Positions 15,633 to 24,368 of a DNA stretch of 64,000 bases are shown piece by piece. Below the pieces are notes generated by a model. The model was not told the DNA's origin. It ran no database searches and saw only the letters and a list, made by a program, of their open reading frames with translations. How positions within the stretch are numbered: position 1 is the first letter of the stretch; every line of letters starts with the position of its first letter. Made by a program: the position numbers and the translations under genes. The stretch is taken from positions 1 to 64,000 of the forward strand of contig JAWMQL010000002.1 of the NCBI GenBank assembly GCA_033283165.1, written 5' to 3'. The stretch is from JAWMQL01 sp033283165. GTDB taxonomy: Bacteria; Pseudomonadota; Gammaproteobacteria; Pseudomonadales; Halieaceae.

Positions 15633-16798
15633 CACGCCGTTTGTACCGATTGCTGCTCCTGGTCTGCCTGCTTCCGTTGCTGGGCGCAGCGACCCTGCGT
15701 GGGACCGGCGACCTGGGCATTGTGATCGAGCGCGCCAGCGGCAGCGTGCTGGTGGTAGAACACAGCAGCGATACCATCCTGCACCGAGTGGAAGGACTGG
15801 GCGACTTGTCACACGCCTCCGCCGTGTATTCCCGGGACGCTCGTTACGCCTTTGTATTCGGTCGCGACGGCGGCCTGAGCAAGATCGACGTTCTCACGGG
15901 CGCACTGGTGAAACGCGTCGTCCAGGGCGGCAACGCCATCGGCGGCGCGATCTCGCAGGACGGCAGCCTGGTCGCGGTGTCCAACTACGTGCCAGGCGGT
16001 GTCAAGGTATTCGCCAGCGACGACCTGCGCCTGGTGGCGGACATTCCCGCCCGGGTGGACGGCCAGCCTTCCAAGACCGTGGGCCTGGTGGATGCCCCGG
16101 GCAATCGCTTCGTATACAGCCTGTTCGACGGCGACCAGATACAGGTACTCGACATGTCAGACCCGGACAAACCCGGCGTCACCGCATTCGCGAATGTCGG
16201 CAGCAAGCCCTATGACGGGCTGATATCCGCCAACGGCCGCACCTATATGGCGGGCCTGTTCGGCGAGGACGGCCTCGCGATGCTGGACCTGTGGCACCTC
16301 GAGGACGGCGTGCAGAAGGTGCTGCCCGGCTACGGCAAGGGCGAAGAGCGCCTGCCAGTCTATAAAATGCCGCATCTGGAAGGCTGGGCCATGACCGATG
16401 ACTACGCCTTCCTACCCGCGGTGGGCCACCACCAGGTACTGGTGGTGGCCCGGGACACCTGGCAGGAAGTGGCGCGCATCGACGTGACTGGCCAACCGGT
16501 GTTCGTGATGGCCCGTCCGGACGGGCGCCAGGTGTGGGTCAATTTCGCCTTCCCCGACAACCAGTGGATCGAGGTGATCGACGTGCCCTCCATGCAGATG
16601 GTGCACAAACTGGATGTGGGCAAGGGCGCGCTGCACATGGAATTCACCCCCCGCGGCGAGAAGGTCTGGATCTCGGTGCGGGACGAGGACGCCATCAAGA
16701 TTTTCGATACCGCCGAAGCACGGCTGCTCAAGACCCTGCCAGCACAGAAGCCCAGTGGAATCTTCTTCACCAATCGGGCCGGGAGAACCGGTCTGTGA
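15629..16798 (+). CDS. nirF: Heme d1 biosynthesis protein NirF
   Basis: A 389-residue beta-propeller protein related to the d1 domain of NirS. It acts late in heme d1 synthesis on a dihydro-heme d1 intermediate in the periplasm. It has an N-terminal hydrophobic export segment (about 4-21), then LRGTGDLGIVIERASGSV, the usual NirF opening. Further on are YKMPHLEGW and a C-terminus resembling NirN/NirS. The start is GTG overlapping the nirC stop by four bases, and the stop overlaps the nirD start the same way, so the genes are translated as one coupled unit. Confidence 0.92.
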   Translation: MTRRLYRLLLLVCLLPLLGAATLRGTGDLGIVIERASGSVLVVEHSSDTILHRVEGLGDLSHASAVYSRDARYAFVFGRDGGLSKIDVLTGALVKRVVQGGNAIGGAISQDGSLVAVSNYVPGGVKVFASDDLRLVADIPARVDGQPSKTVGLVDAPGNRFVYSLFDGDQIQVLDMSDPDKPGVTAFANVGSKPYDGLISANGRTYMAGLFGEDGLAMLDLWHLEDGVQKVLPGYGKGEERLPVYKMPHLEGWAMTDDYAFLPAVGHHQVLVVARDTWQEVARIDVTGQPVFVMARPDGRQVWVNFAFPDNQWIEVIDVPSMQMVHKLDVGKGALHMEFTPRGEKVWISVRDEDAIKIFDTAEARLLKTLPAQKPSGIFFTNRAGRTGL

Positions 16799-17244
16799 AC
16801 ACCCTGTCGCGCCAGGACTGTGCGCTGCTGAACGCGGTGCAGCGAGATTTTCCCCTGGACAGCCGACCCTTTGCCACTATCGCGGGTCGGCTGGGAATGA
16901 CTGAGGAGGCGGTGTTGGCGCGCCTGCAACAACTGGAAGCCGGCGGCGCCATCAGCCGCTTCGGTGCCGTGTTCAGGAACGGTGTGGCAGGCGCCAGCAC
17001 CCTGGCTGCCATGGCGGTGCCCGGGGAGCGGCTGGATGAGGTCGCCGCGCAGGTCAACGGGGTGCCCGGGGTCAATCACAATTACCTGCGCGAGCACGAC
17101 TACAACCTGTGGTTCGTGGTGACCGCGGCCGATCCACAGGAGCTGGCGCTGCGGCTGCAGGCGATCCGGGACGCCACCGGCCTGGAGCTGCTTGACCTGC
17201 CCATGGAACAGGCCTACCACATCGATCTGGGGTTTCCGCTGTGA
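16795..17244 (+). CDS. nirD: Siroheme decarboxylase subunit NirD
   Basis: A 149-residue Lrp/AsnC-like protein. With NirL, NirG and NirH it converts siroheme to 12,18-didecarboxysiroheme in the heme d1 pathway. The winged-helix-like part is at 1-55 and the AsnC-type ligand domain includes GVNHNYLREHDYNLWFVV, with the His residues typical of the decarboxylase. The true start is the GTG at 16795, four bases before the nirF stop. The longer open frame starting at 16534 overlaps nirF and is not used. Confidence 0.88.
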   Translation: MNTLSRQDCALLNAVQRDFPLDSRPFATIAGRLGMTEEAVLARLQQLEAGGAISRFGAVFRNGVAGASTLAAMAVPGERLDEVAAQVNGVPGVNHNYLREHDYNLWFVVTAADPQELALRLQAIRDATGLELLDLPMEQAYHIDLGFPL

Positions 17245-17714
17245 GCGGCCCCGATCTCACCGTCTTGGTACAGCGTGCCCTGCAGGAGGGCCTGCCCCTG
17301 GTGGCACGCCCCTACGCGGCCCTCGCACACCAGCTGGGCAGCAGCGAGGAGCAGGTGGTGGCCGCCATCGAGGAACTGCAGGCGAGGGACCTGGTAAAAC
17401 GATTCGGCATTATTCTCAAGCACCGGGAGCTGGGCTACCGGGCTAACGCCATGGTGGTGTGGGACATACCCGACCAGCAGGTGGACGCGGTGGGAGCGAC
17501 CCTGGGGGAGGAGCCCTGCGTCACCCTCAGTTATCGCCGTCCCCGACGCCCACCGGGCTGGAACTACAACCTGTTCTGCATGATTCACGGCACTTCACGG
17601 GACCGGGTACTGGTGCAGCTCGCCGCACTGGTGCAGCGCCACAGGTTGAGCTTCCCTCACCAGGTGCTGTTCAGCAACCGCTGTTACAAGCAGCGCGGGG
17701 CCCAGTATGTGTAG
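17241..17714 (+). CDS. nirL: Siroheme decarboxylase subunit NirL
   Basis: A 157-residue AsnC-like partner of NirD. It carries the NirL/NirH-type signature RRPRRPPGWNYNLFCMIHG in the second half and a DNA-binding-like first half (LAHQLGSSEEQVVAAIEELQARDLVKRFG). It starts with GTG overlapping the nirD stop. The D/L then G/H order matches the Pseudomonas aeruginosa locus, so the L rather than H name rests on gene order. Confidence 0.85.
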   Translation: MSGPDLTVLVQRALQEGLPLVARPYAALAHQLGSSEEQVVAAIEELQARDLVKRFGIILKHRELGYRANAMVVWDIPDQQVDAVGATLGEEPCVTLSYRRPRRPPGWNYNLFCMIHGTSRDRVLVQLAALVQRHRLSFPHQVLFSNRCYKQRGAQYV

Positions 17715-18219
17715 TGCTGCCGCCCGGCCGAGGGGCGCCCGGCTGAGGGGCGCCCTGCGCCAGGAGACCCTGAGCCTCAGCGCTTTCGACCGCCTGCTGA
17801 TCAACGCCCTGCAGAGCGACTTCCCGTTGTCAGCGCGGCCCTTCGACGAACTGGCTGTACGCCTGGACTGCCCGGCGGAACAAATCATCAACGGCATCGA
17901 CAGCCTGCTGGCACGCGGCGTGATCACCCGCTTCGGTCCCCTGTTCAATATTGAGCTACTGGGCGGCGCATTCTCCCTGTGTGCCCTGGAGGTGCCCACG
18001 GAACGATTCGAGGAAGTCACCGATCTGGTCAACGCCTATCCCCAGGTGGCGCACAACTACGCCCGGGAGCACCGCTTCAACATGTGGTTCGTACTGGCCA
18101 CCGAAACCGATCAGGAACTGGAGGACGTGTTCGCCGAGATCATCGAGCGCAGCGGTTGCCCCGGCCTGAACCTGCCGAAAGAGGAGGAGTTCTATGTCGG
18201 ACTGCGCCTCGAGGCCTGA
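17707..18219 (+). CDS. nirG: Siroheme decarboxylase subunit NirG
   Basis: A 170-residue NirD-type AsnC-like protein. The core motif AHNYAREHRFNMWFVLATE parallels NHNYLREHDYNLWFVV of NirD. The first about 22 residues (Ala/Arg rich) extend beyond the family core, so a later start is possible, but ATG 17707 overlaps the nirL stop by eight bases as expected for coupling. It works with NirD, NirL and NirH on siroheme. Confidence 0.85.
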   Translation: MCSAAARPRGARLRGALRQETLSLSAFDRLLINALQSDFPLSARPFDELAVRLDCPAEQIINGIDSLLARGVITRFGPLFNIELLGGAFSLCALEVPTERFEEVTDLVNAYPQVAHNYAREHRFNMWFVLATETDQELEDVFAEIIERSGCPGLNLPKEEEFYVGLRLEA

Positions 18220-18703
18220 AACCGACCGCGAGCTGCAACGCCGCATCGTGGTGGCGCTGCAGGAGGGGCTGCCTCGCTGCCACCGGCCCTATCTCCAGGT
18301 AGCCGCCGAGCTGGGCATCAGCGAAGAGACCCTGCTCGACACTCTCGGCCGGATGCAGGCGTCGGGGGCGGTGCGCCGTATCGGTGTGGTGCCCAATCAC
18401 TACGCCCTCGGCTACAGCCACAACCTGATGGTGGTGTGGGACGTGGATGAGGAGCAACTGGCGGCCCTGGGCACGACCGTCGGGCAGCTGGATTTCGTCA
18501 GCCACTGCTACCGCCGCCCGCGCCGCCCCGGCTGGCCCTACAACCTGTTTACCATGGTGCACGGGCGCAGCGAGGCCGAGGTTCAGCGCCAGGTTGACGC
18601 CATCAGCGATTCACTCGGTGATGCCCTGCGCGGACACACCGCCCTGAGAAGCACCAGAATTTTGAAGAAGACCGGGCTGCGGCTGCGGCAACAGGAGTCC
18701 TGA
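18194..18703 (+). CDS. nirH: Siroheme decarboxylase subunit NirH
   Basis: A 169-residue NirL-type AsnC-like protein with the signature YRRPRRPGWPYNLFTMVHG. The ATG follows a strong GAGGAGGAG ribosome site and overlaps the end of nirG by 26 bp. Fourth of the four decarboxylase genes, all kept as separate polypeptides here. Confidence 0.87.
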   Translation: MSDCASRPETDRELQRRIVVALQEGLPRCHRPYLQVAAELGISEETLLDTLGRMQASGAVRRIGVVPNHYALGYSHNLMVVWDVDEEQLAALGTTVGQLDFVSHCYRRPRRPGWPYNLFTMVHGRSEAEVQRQVDAISDSLGDALRGHTALRSTRILKKTGLRLRQQES

Positions 18704-18704
18704 C

Positions 18705-19913
18705 ATGTTTCGGGTGTCACAATTCATGCACGTCATCGCCGACCCCGGGTCGGCGCCCGCCCTGCGCAAACCGCGCGCCCCGGTAGTGATCTGGAACCTG
18801 ATCCGGCGCTGCAACCTGTGCTGCAAGCACTGTTACTCGATCTCCGCAGACACCGACTTTCCCGGTGAGCTGAGCACCGAGCAGGTCTACAGCACCATGG
18901 ACGACCTCAGGGCCATGGGTGTGCCCGGGCTGATCCTGTCCGGCGGCGAACCGTTGCTGCGACCGGACATCTACGACATCGCTCGCCGCGCCAGGGACAT
19001 GGGCTTCTATGTCGGCCTGTCCACCAACGGCACACTCATCGAGGACCGCCACGTGCAGTCGATCAGGGACGCGGGGTTCGACTACGTGGGCATCAGTATC
19101 GACGGGATCAGGGCCACCCACGACGAATTCCGGCAGATGGAGGGCGCCTTCGAGGCCTCCCTGGGCGCCACGCGTCGCTGCCAGGACGCCGGCCTCAACG
19201 TCGGCCTGCGCTTCACACTGACCCGGGACAACGCCGTGGAACTGCCCGAGCTGATCCAACTGGCGGACGATGTGGGCGTGGACAAGTTCTACCTCTCGCA
19301 CCTCAATTACGCCGGCCGCGGCAACCGCAACCGGGCCGACGACGCGGTCCACCGCATCACCCGCTGGGCCATGGATCTCCTGTTCGAGGAGGCCTGGAAA
19401 GACGCCCGCGCCGGCGGCAGCAAGGAATTCGTTACGGGCAACAACGACGCCGACGGCGTTTACCTGCTGTTCTGGCTGCGCCAGCACAAGCCCGAACTGG
19501 AAGCCCTGGTGCGAGAGCGGCTCGAGTTCTGGGGCGGCAACTCCTCCGGCGTCAACGTGGCCAATATCGACAATCTGGGCAACGTGCATCCGGACACCTT
19601 CTGGTGGGACTACAACCTGGGCAACGTCAAGGAGCGGTCCTTCCCGGAAATCTGGGCGGACCGCTCCGACCCACTGATGGACGGCCTCAAGTCCCACCCG
19701 CGGCCGCTGGAGGGGCGCTGTGGTGCCTGTGACTACCGCGCTATTTGCGGCGGCAATACCCGGGTACGGGCCTACCAGCTCACCGGCAACCCCTGGGCCG
19801 AGGACCCGGCCTGCTACCTGCTGGACGAGGAAATCGGGGTCGCGGGCGGTGCCGGGCGTTTGCAGGTCACTCCCTACCGGCGCGAACGGATTCCCCTCCG
19901 GGACGTGAGCTGA
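18705..19913 (+). CDS. nirJ: Radical SAM heme d1 synthase NirJ
   Basis: A 402-residue radical SAM enzyme that replaces two propionate side chains of didecarboxysiroheme with oxo groups. The SAM cluster is C36, C40, C43 (CNLCCKHC). GGEPLLRPD is the SAM-binding GGE motif. The C-terminal SPASM-like region has CGACDYRAICGGNTRVRAY and a further Cys in EDPACYL for a second 4Fe-4S cluster. Start ATG is one base after the nirH stop. Confidence 0.94.
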   Translation: MFRVSQFMHVIADPGSAPALRKPRAPVVIWNLIRRCNLCCKHCYSISADTDFPGELSTEQVYSTMDDLRAMGVPGLILSGGEPLLRPDIYDIARRARDMGFYVGLSTNGTLIEDRHVQSIRDAGFDYVGISIDGIRATHDEFRQMEGAFEASLGATRRCQDAGLNVGLRFTLTRDNAVELPELIQLADDVGVDKFYLSHLNYAGRGNRNRADDAVHRITRWAMDLLFEEAWKDARAGGSKEFVTGNNDADGVYLLFWLRQHKPELEALVRERLEFWGGNSSGVNVANIDNLGNVHPDTFWWDYNLGNVKERSFPEIWADRSDPLMDGLKSHPRPLEGRCGACDYRAICGGNTRVRAYQLTGNPWAEDPACYLLDEEIGVAGGAGRLQVTPYRRERIPLRDVS

Positions 19914-19915
19914 GC

Positions 19916-21430
19916 ATGAGACTGTTATTCCTGGCCGGTGCCCTGGCGCTGGCCGCGACGGCTGCGGCCGCGACACCGGACACGGAAAACCTGTACCAGC
20001 AGCACTGCGCCAGCTGTCACGGGGCAGACCGCCTGGGAGGCGTGGGACCGGCCCTGCTGCCCCAGAACCTGAGCCGCCTGAAGCAGGCCGCGGCCCGCGA
20101 CGTCATTGCCAACGGCCGCGCGCTGACCCAGATGCCGGGTTTCGCCGGCAGCCTGCCCGAGCCCGACCTGGAAGCCCTGAGCAAATACATCTACCAGCCG
20201 CCGGCCCGGGATCCCGACTGGGGGCTGGCGCATATCGCGGCCTCACAGGTGGTTCATTACCCCCCGGGCAGCCTGGGCGACAAACCCGTGTTCGAGGCCG
20301 ACCTGCAGAACCTGTTCGTGGTGGTGGAACTGGGTGATCACCACGCCACCATCCTCGACGGCGACAGCTTCGAGCCGATTCACCGCTTCAGGACCCGCTA
20401 CGCCCTGCACGGCGGACCCAAATACAGCTCCGACGGCCGCTACGTGTATTTTGCCTCGCGCGACGGCTGGATTTCCAAGTTCGACCTGTACCAGCTGAAA
20501 GTGGTGGCCGAGGTGCGGGCCGGCATCAACACCCGCAACGCCGCGGTATCATTCGATAACCGCTACGTGGCGGTGGGCAACTACCTGCCCCACAACCTGG
20601 TGTTGCTGGATGCGGAGGACCTGAGTCCGGTGGCGGTGCTGCCCATGGTGGATGACGCCGGCAACAGCTCCCGGGTCAGCGCGGTGTACACCGCTCCGCC
20701 GCGGGATAGCTTTATTGTCGCCCTGAAAGATATTGCCGAAATCCGCGAGATTCCCTACCGCGAGATCAAACCGGGCCAGCCGGTGCCGATGCGGCGCGTG
20801 CCGACCGCGGACTTCCTGGACGATTTCTTTTTCAACCAGGACTACTCGGTGGTGCTGGGCGCTGCCAGGCCCGCGGGCAGTGGCGAGCACGACGAGGGCG
20901 TGACCGCCAGCGTGATCGACCTGGACAGCGGCGAGCAGCTCGCCAGCCTGGCCATTCCCGGCATGCCCCACCTGGGAAGCGGTATCGGCTGGGAGTACCG
21001 CGGCCGACCGGTGATGGCCACACCCAATCTCAACACCGGCGAGGTCTCCATCATCGACATGCAGAACTGGAAGGTCATCGACACCCTGGAAACGCTGGGG
21101 CCGGGCTTCTTCATGCGCAGCCACGCTAACAGCCCCTATGCCTGGGTGGATGTGTTCTTCGGTCCGCACAAGGACAAGGTGCACGTCTTCGACAAGCAGA
21201 GCCTGGAACTGGTGAAGACCCTGGCCCCCGTCCCGGGCAAGCGCGCCGCCCACGTGGAATTCACCCGCGACGGCCGCTACGCCCTGCTCAGCATTTACGA
21301 GGATGACGGCGCCATCGTGGTCTACGACGCCAGGACCCTGGAGGAGGTCAAGCGCCTGCCCATGAGCAAGCCCTCGGGCAAGTATAACGTTTACAATAAG
21401 ACCCACTACGAACAGGGAACCAGCCACTAG
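19916..21430 (+). CDS. nirN: Dihydro-heme d1 dehydrogenase NirN
   Basis: A 504-residue periplasmic paralogue of NirS. After a signal peptide (about 1-19) comes a cytochrome c domain with CASCH (31-35) and then an eight-bladed d1-type propeller (about 110-500). NirN makes the last double bond of heme d1 and hands the cofactor to NirS. ATG 19916 lies just after the nirJ stop and gives a correct signal peptide. A longer upstream frame overlaps nirJ and is rejected. Confidence 0.9.
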   Translation: MRLLFLAGALALAATAAAATPDTENLYQQHCASCHGADRLGGVGPALLPQNLSRLKQAAARDVIANGRALTQMPGFAGSLPEPDLEALSKYIYQPPARDPDWGLAHIAASQVVHYPPGSLGDKPVFEADLQNLFVVVELGDHHATILDGDSFEPIHRFRTRYALHGGPKYSSDGRYVYFASRDGWISKFDLYQLKVVAEVRAGINTRNAAVSFDNRYVAVGNYLPHNLVLLDAEDLSPVAVLPMVDDAGNSSRVSAVYTAPPRDSFIVALKDIAEIREIPYREIKPGQPVPMRRVPTADFLDDFFFNQDYSVVLGAARPAGSGEHDEGVTASVIDLDSGEQLASLAIPGMPHLGSGIGWEYRGRPVMATPNLNTGEVSIIDMQNWKVIDTLETLGPGFFMRSHANSPYAWVDVFFGPHKDKVHVFDKQSLELVKTLAPVPGKRAAHVEFTRDGRYALLSIYEDDGAIVVYDARTLEEVKRLPMSKPSGKYNVYNKTHYEQGTSH

Positions 21431-21445
21431 GCCCCGGGGGCCACC

Positions 21446-22060
21446 ATCGCTTTATTCGACGCACCTGAAACCATAGCCCTGCCTGATGCGGATTTGCGCC
21501 TCTACCCTGCGGTGGATCTCGGTCGCAGCCCGGACTCGCTCCTGCAGGAGCTACTGGAATACACGCCCTGGCGCTCGGAGGAGATCACCCTGTACGGCAA
21601 GCGCTACCGGCAGCCGCGCCTCAGTGCCTGGTACGGGGACCCCGACAGCCGCTACGCCTACTCCGGCCTGGCACTGGAACCACTGCCCTGGACCGATACC
21701 CTGCTGGCGATCCGCCACCGCCTGGAAGACCTGTCCGGCGGCCACTTCAACAGCGTGCTGCTGAACTATTACCGCGACCAGCGGGACAGCATGGGTATGC
21801 ACGCGGACGATGAAACGGAATTGGGACCGGACCCGCTGATCGCTTCCCTCAGCCTGGGCGACACACGCACCCTGGTGTTGAAGCACCGGCAGCGACCCGA
21901 CCTGGACAGCCTGCGGCTGCCGCTGGCGCACGGTAGCCTGCTGCTGATGGGTGGCAGCACCCAGCGCTGCTGGAAGCACGGTATCAACAAGGAAAAAACA
22001 CCCTGCGGTCCGCGCATCAACCTGACCTTCAGGCTGATCCGCGGCAGGAACGCTAGCTGA
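21446..22060 (+). CDS. AlkB-family 2-oxoglutarate/Fe(II) dioxygenase, non-canonical start
   Basis: An AlkB2/ALKBH2-like nucleic-acid demethylase that would remove alkyl groups from bases. The core is well kept: PRLSAWYGDPDSRYAYSG, FNSVLLNYYRDQRDSMGMHADDE (iron ligands H and D), SLSLGDTR and GPRINLTFRLIRG (2-oxoglutarate Arg). The frame continues directly from the nirN stop. The first canonical start is TTG 21494, but the family N-terminus (ALFD...LPDADLRLYP) is coded upstream of it. That stretch begins at an ATC (21446) five bases after GGGGG, so I place the start there. If TTG is used the protein is 188 residues. It overlaps nirE by 8 bp, tail to tail. Confidence 0.75.
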   Translation: MALFDAPETIALPDADLRLYPAVDLGRSPDSLLQELLEYTPWRSEEITLYGKRYRQPRLSAWYGDPDSRYAYSGLALEPLPWTDTLLAIRHRLEDLSGGHFNSVLLNYYRDQRDSMGMHADDETELGPDPLIASLSLGDTRTLVLKHRQRPDLDSLRLPLAHGSLLLMGGSTQRCWKHGINKEKTPCGPRINLTFRLIRGRNAS

Positions 22061-22958
22061 CGCGGCGCAGGCTGGGCAGCTGGCCGCTCGTCACCTCGCC
22101 CAGGGTATCGTACAGCGCCACGACCTCACCGACGATGATGGAGGCCGGAGCGCGCACACCGCGCTCCTGCACCAGGCGGGCAATGGTCGTCAGGTCGCCG
22201 ACCAGCACCTCCTGTTCCGGTTGGGTGGCGCGGTGCACTACCGCCACGGGTGTGTCGGGCGCGCGACCGTGTTCCACCAGCCGGGCCGCGATCTCGGCCA
22301 GGTGTGTCAATCCCATGTAAACAACCACGGTATGGTTGGGACGCGTGAGCGCGGGCCAGTCCAGGTTCAGGCTGTGATCCTTCAGGTGACCGGTGGCAAA
22401 GGTCACCGACTGGGCGTAGTCCCTGTGGGTCAATGGAATGCCGCAGTAGGTGGACGCGCCAGCCGCCGAGGTGATGCCGGGCACCACCTCGAAGGGGATG
22501 CCGGCTGCCACCAGCACTTCCGCCTCCTCCCCGCCGCGGCCGAATACATAAGGGTCGCCGCCTTTCAGCCGCACCACTGACTTGCCCGTGCGGGCCAGGG
22601 CCACGATCAGTTCGTTGATCTGCTCCTGGGGTACGCAGTGGTTGCCGGGGGACTTGCCCACGGAGATGCATTCCACACCGCGCGGGACCATGTCCAGTAT
22701 CTGCGCTGACACCAGGCGGTCATAGACCAGCACCTGCGCCTCCTGCAGCAGGCGCCAGGCCTTGACGGTCAACAGTTCCGGGTCACCGGGACCGGCGCCG
22801 ACGAGAAAGACCCGGCCTGGTTCGGCCCGGCCTGGTTCGGCCCGGCCAGGCTCGGCCCGGCCTGGATTGGCCCGGCCTGGATTGGCCCGGCCAGGCTCGG
22901 CCCGACCGGGCAGGGCCGTATCGGGTTGGGAGAGGAGTTTCACAGCGCAACCTTTCAT
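22053..22958 (-). CDS. nirE: Uroporphyrinogen-III C-methyltransferase NirE with repeat insertion
   Basis: A SUMT enzyme of about 301 residues that methylates uroporphyrinogen III to precorrin-2, the entry to siroheme and heme d1. The catalytic domain starts at VFLVGAGPGDPELLT and contains VVRLKGGDPYVFGRGGEE, GITSAAG and VVYMG. Between the first 15 or so residues and this domain lies an added stretch of repeated GRAEP/GRANP, coded by the 15-bp tandem repeat at 22811-22915. ATG 22958 has GGAAC five bases upstream. Longer starts at 22979 or 23015 are possible. It lies 75 bp downstream of the Cox15-type gene on the same strand. Confidence 0.88.
   Translation of the reverse strand: MKGCAVKLLSQPDTALPGRAEPGRANPGRANPGRAEPGRAEPGRAEPGRVFLVGAGPGDPELLTVKAWRLLQEAQVLVYDRLVSAQILDMVPRGVECISVGKSPGNHCVPQEQINELIVALARTGKSVVRLKGGDPYVFGRGGEEAEVLVAAGIPFEVVPGITSAAGASTYCGIPLTHRDYAQSVTFATGHLKDHSLNLDWPALTRPNHTVVVYMGLTHLAEIAARLVEHGRAPDTPVAVVHRATQPEQEVLVGDLTTIARLVQERGVRAPASIIVGEVVALYDTLGEVTSGQLPSLRRVS
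22811..22915 (-). repeat. 15-bp tandem repeat inside nirE
   Basis: Six copies of a 15-mer (cccggcctggttcgg and variants with ctc or att in the variable triplet) plus a seventh degenerate copy. It codes for the five-residue unit GRAEP/GRANP, so copy-number change keeps the frame. It lies at the junction between a short leader and the SUMT domain and is not part of the usual enzyme. Confidence 0.92.
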
Positions 22959-23033
22959 CTTGTTCCGGATGACCGCCATTGAAACCCGGGGCGCACTCCC
23001 GGTCATTGATCTCAAACAAGGTCGGGGCAGGGG

Positions 23034-24074
23034 CTAGCTTCGCCCCTGCTTGAGCAGCACGTGGCTGGCATAGATGGCCGCGCTGAACAGGGCCACGGCC
23101 CCCCCCTGGTGCGCCGCCGCCAGGGACACCGGCACATGCAGCAGCAGGGTGCTGATGCCCAGCGCCAGCTGTCCCAGCAGGGCCAGCTGCAGCAGGATCA
23201 CCGCCAGCCGGGCCCGGGGGGTTGAGCGAAACACCAGCACCGCGAATGCGGTCACCAGCAGGAACAGCAGGTAGGCGAACATGCGGTGGTTGAACTGGAC
23301 GGTGGTGATATCTTCGAACATATCCAGCCAAGCCGGCGTTCCGCTGTAGATCGCCTCGGGAATAAAGGTCGGGCCCATCAGGGGCCAGGTGCTGTAGGCG
23401 AAGCCGGCGCGCGTTCCCGCCACCAGGCCACCGGAGAGGATCATCAGGTAGATCAGTCCCACCAGCCACAGGGACCAGCTGCCGTGACGACCGCGCTCAC
23501 TGGCGGCGCGGCCGCCGCGGGCAAACAACAGGTCGAAAGCCACCCACAGCATGTAGCCGTAGATCGCCACGGCGACTCCCAGATGGGCGGTCAGGCGATA
23601 CTGGCTGACCCGCGGGTTGTCCACCAGACCGCTTTTCACCATGTACCAACCCAACAGCCCCTGCAGGCCGCCGCCGATAAACAGCAACCACAACTTGGGC
23701 ATCATGCCGGCGCGTACCTGGCCCCGCCAGGCAAACCAGACAAAGGGGACGAAGTAGAGCACGCCGATCAGGCGCCCCAGCAACCGGTGCAGGTACTCGT
23801 ACATGAAAATGGCTTTGAAACCGGCCAGGTCCATGCCCAGGTTGATCTTCTGGTACTCGGGATACTGCTTGTACTTTTCAAACGTCTCCAGCCAGGCCCC
23901 CTCGGTCAGTGGCGGGATAATGCCCATCAGCGGTTTCCACTCCACCATGGACAGGCCGGAATGGGTCAGGCGGGTCACTCCACCGAGCAGGATCATGCCA
24001 AAGATCACCGCGGCGCAGAGCAGCAGCCAGGCGGCGATCCGGCGATCGTAGGTCTGTTGTCTATCAGTACTCAT
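23034..24074 (-). CDS. ctaA: Cox15-type heme A synthase
   Basis: A 346-residue membrane protein with about eight helices that oxidises heme O to heme A. It has the Cox15-class opening GGVTRLTHSGLSMVEWKPLMGIIPP, the E-H heme region YEYLHRLLGRLIG and a second His pair in YRLTAHLG and QFNHRMFAY. ATG 24074 is chosen because it gives the family N-terminus; a TTG 12 codons upstream is less likely. It sits between nirE and nirS on the same strand. A second heme A synthase of another class is at 35862-36845. Its location suggests that an oxidase or NO reductase in this region needs heme A (inference). Confidence 0.88.
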   Translation of the reverse strand: MSTDRQQTYDRRIAAWLLLCAAVIFGMILLGGVTRLTHSGLSMVEWKPLMGIIPPLTEGAWLETFEKYKQYPEYQKINLGMDLAGFKAIFMYEYLHRLLGRLIGVLYFVPFVWFAWRGQVRAGMMPKLWLLFIGGGLQGLLGWYMVKSGLVDNPRVSQYRLTAHLGVAVAIYGYMLWVAFDLLFARGGRAASERGRHGSWSLWLVGLIYLMILSGGLVAGTRAGFAYSTWPLMGPTFIPEAIYSGTPAWLDMFEDITTVQFNHRMFAYLLFLLVTAFAVLVFRSTPRARLAVILLQLALLGQLALGISTLLLHVPVSLAAAHQGGAVALFSAAIYASHVLLKQGRS

Positions 24075-24129
24075 CGTTGGGATTTCTGAGAGGAAACATA
24101 AAGAGGCCAATGATACTCAAATTGTCTTG

Positions 24130-24234
24130 CACGCTGTACCCACCAAGAGGGGCACGCTGTACCCATGAAGAGGGGCACGCTGTACCCATCAAGAGGGGCA
24201 CGCTGTACCCATCAAGAGGGGCACGCCGTACCTG
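24130..24234. repeat. 23-bp tandem repeat, five copies
   Basis: A 23-bp unit (cacgctgtaccc then atcaagaggggg and variants) begins at 24130, 24153, 24176, 24199 and 24222. The first four are nearly identical and the last is degenerate. It lies 56 bp upstream of the Cox15-type start. There are no spacers, so this is not CRISPR. It may be a variable-number tandem repeat. Confidence 0.9.
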
Positions 24235-24253
24235 ACAATCCGTTTTCAAGACG

Positions 24254-24368
24254 TGCCGCAGGGTGGTTTATACCGCCGGGGACCGCGTACAGCGGGGCGT
24301 CCTGCCCAGCTTGGCGGCGGCCCTCCATGGCCGCCGACCTCCCCGTCGGTATAAACCACCCCGCTGCA
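24254..24368 (+). repeat. Structured palindromic repeat, copy 1
   Basis: A long dyad whose outer stem is 24261-24275 with 24347-24361 (15 bp perfect, extended with two mismatches to GTGC/GCAC at the ends). Inside are three small hairpins: CCGC...GCGG, GGGC...GCCC and GGCGGCC...GGCCGCC. The core is shared with copies at 46337-46440 and 46490-46609, but the outer stem is different in each. It lies downstream of nirS, past its terminator. With the 23-bp repeats it fills most of the 24075-24545 gap; no gene was seen there. Confidence 0.88.

Noticed and set aside
22811..24234. CRISPR array
   Set aside because: The 15-bp and 23-bp repeats are head-to-tail without spacers, and no cas gene is present.
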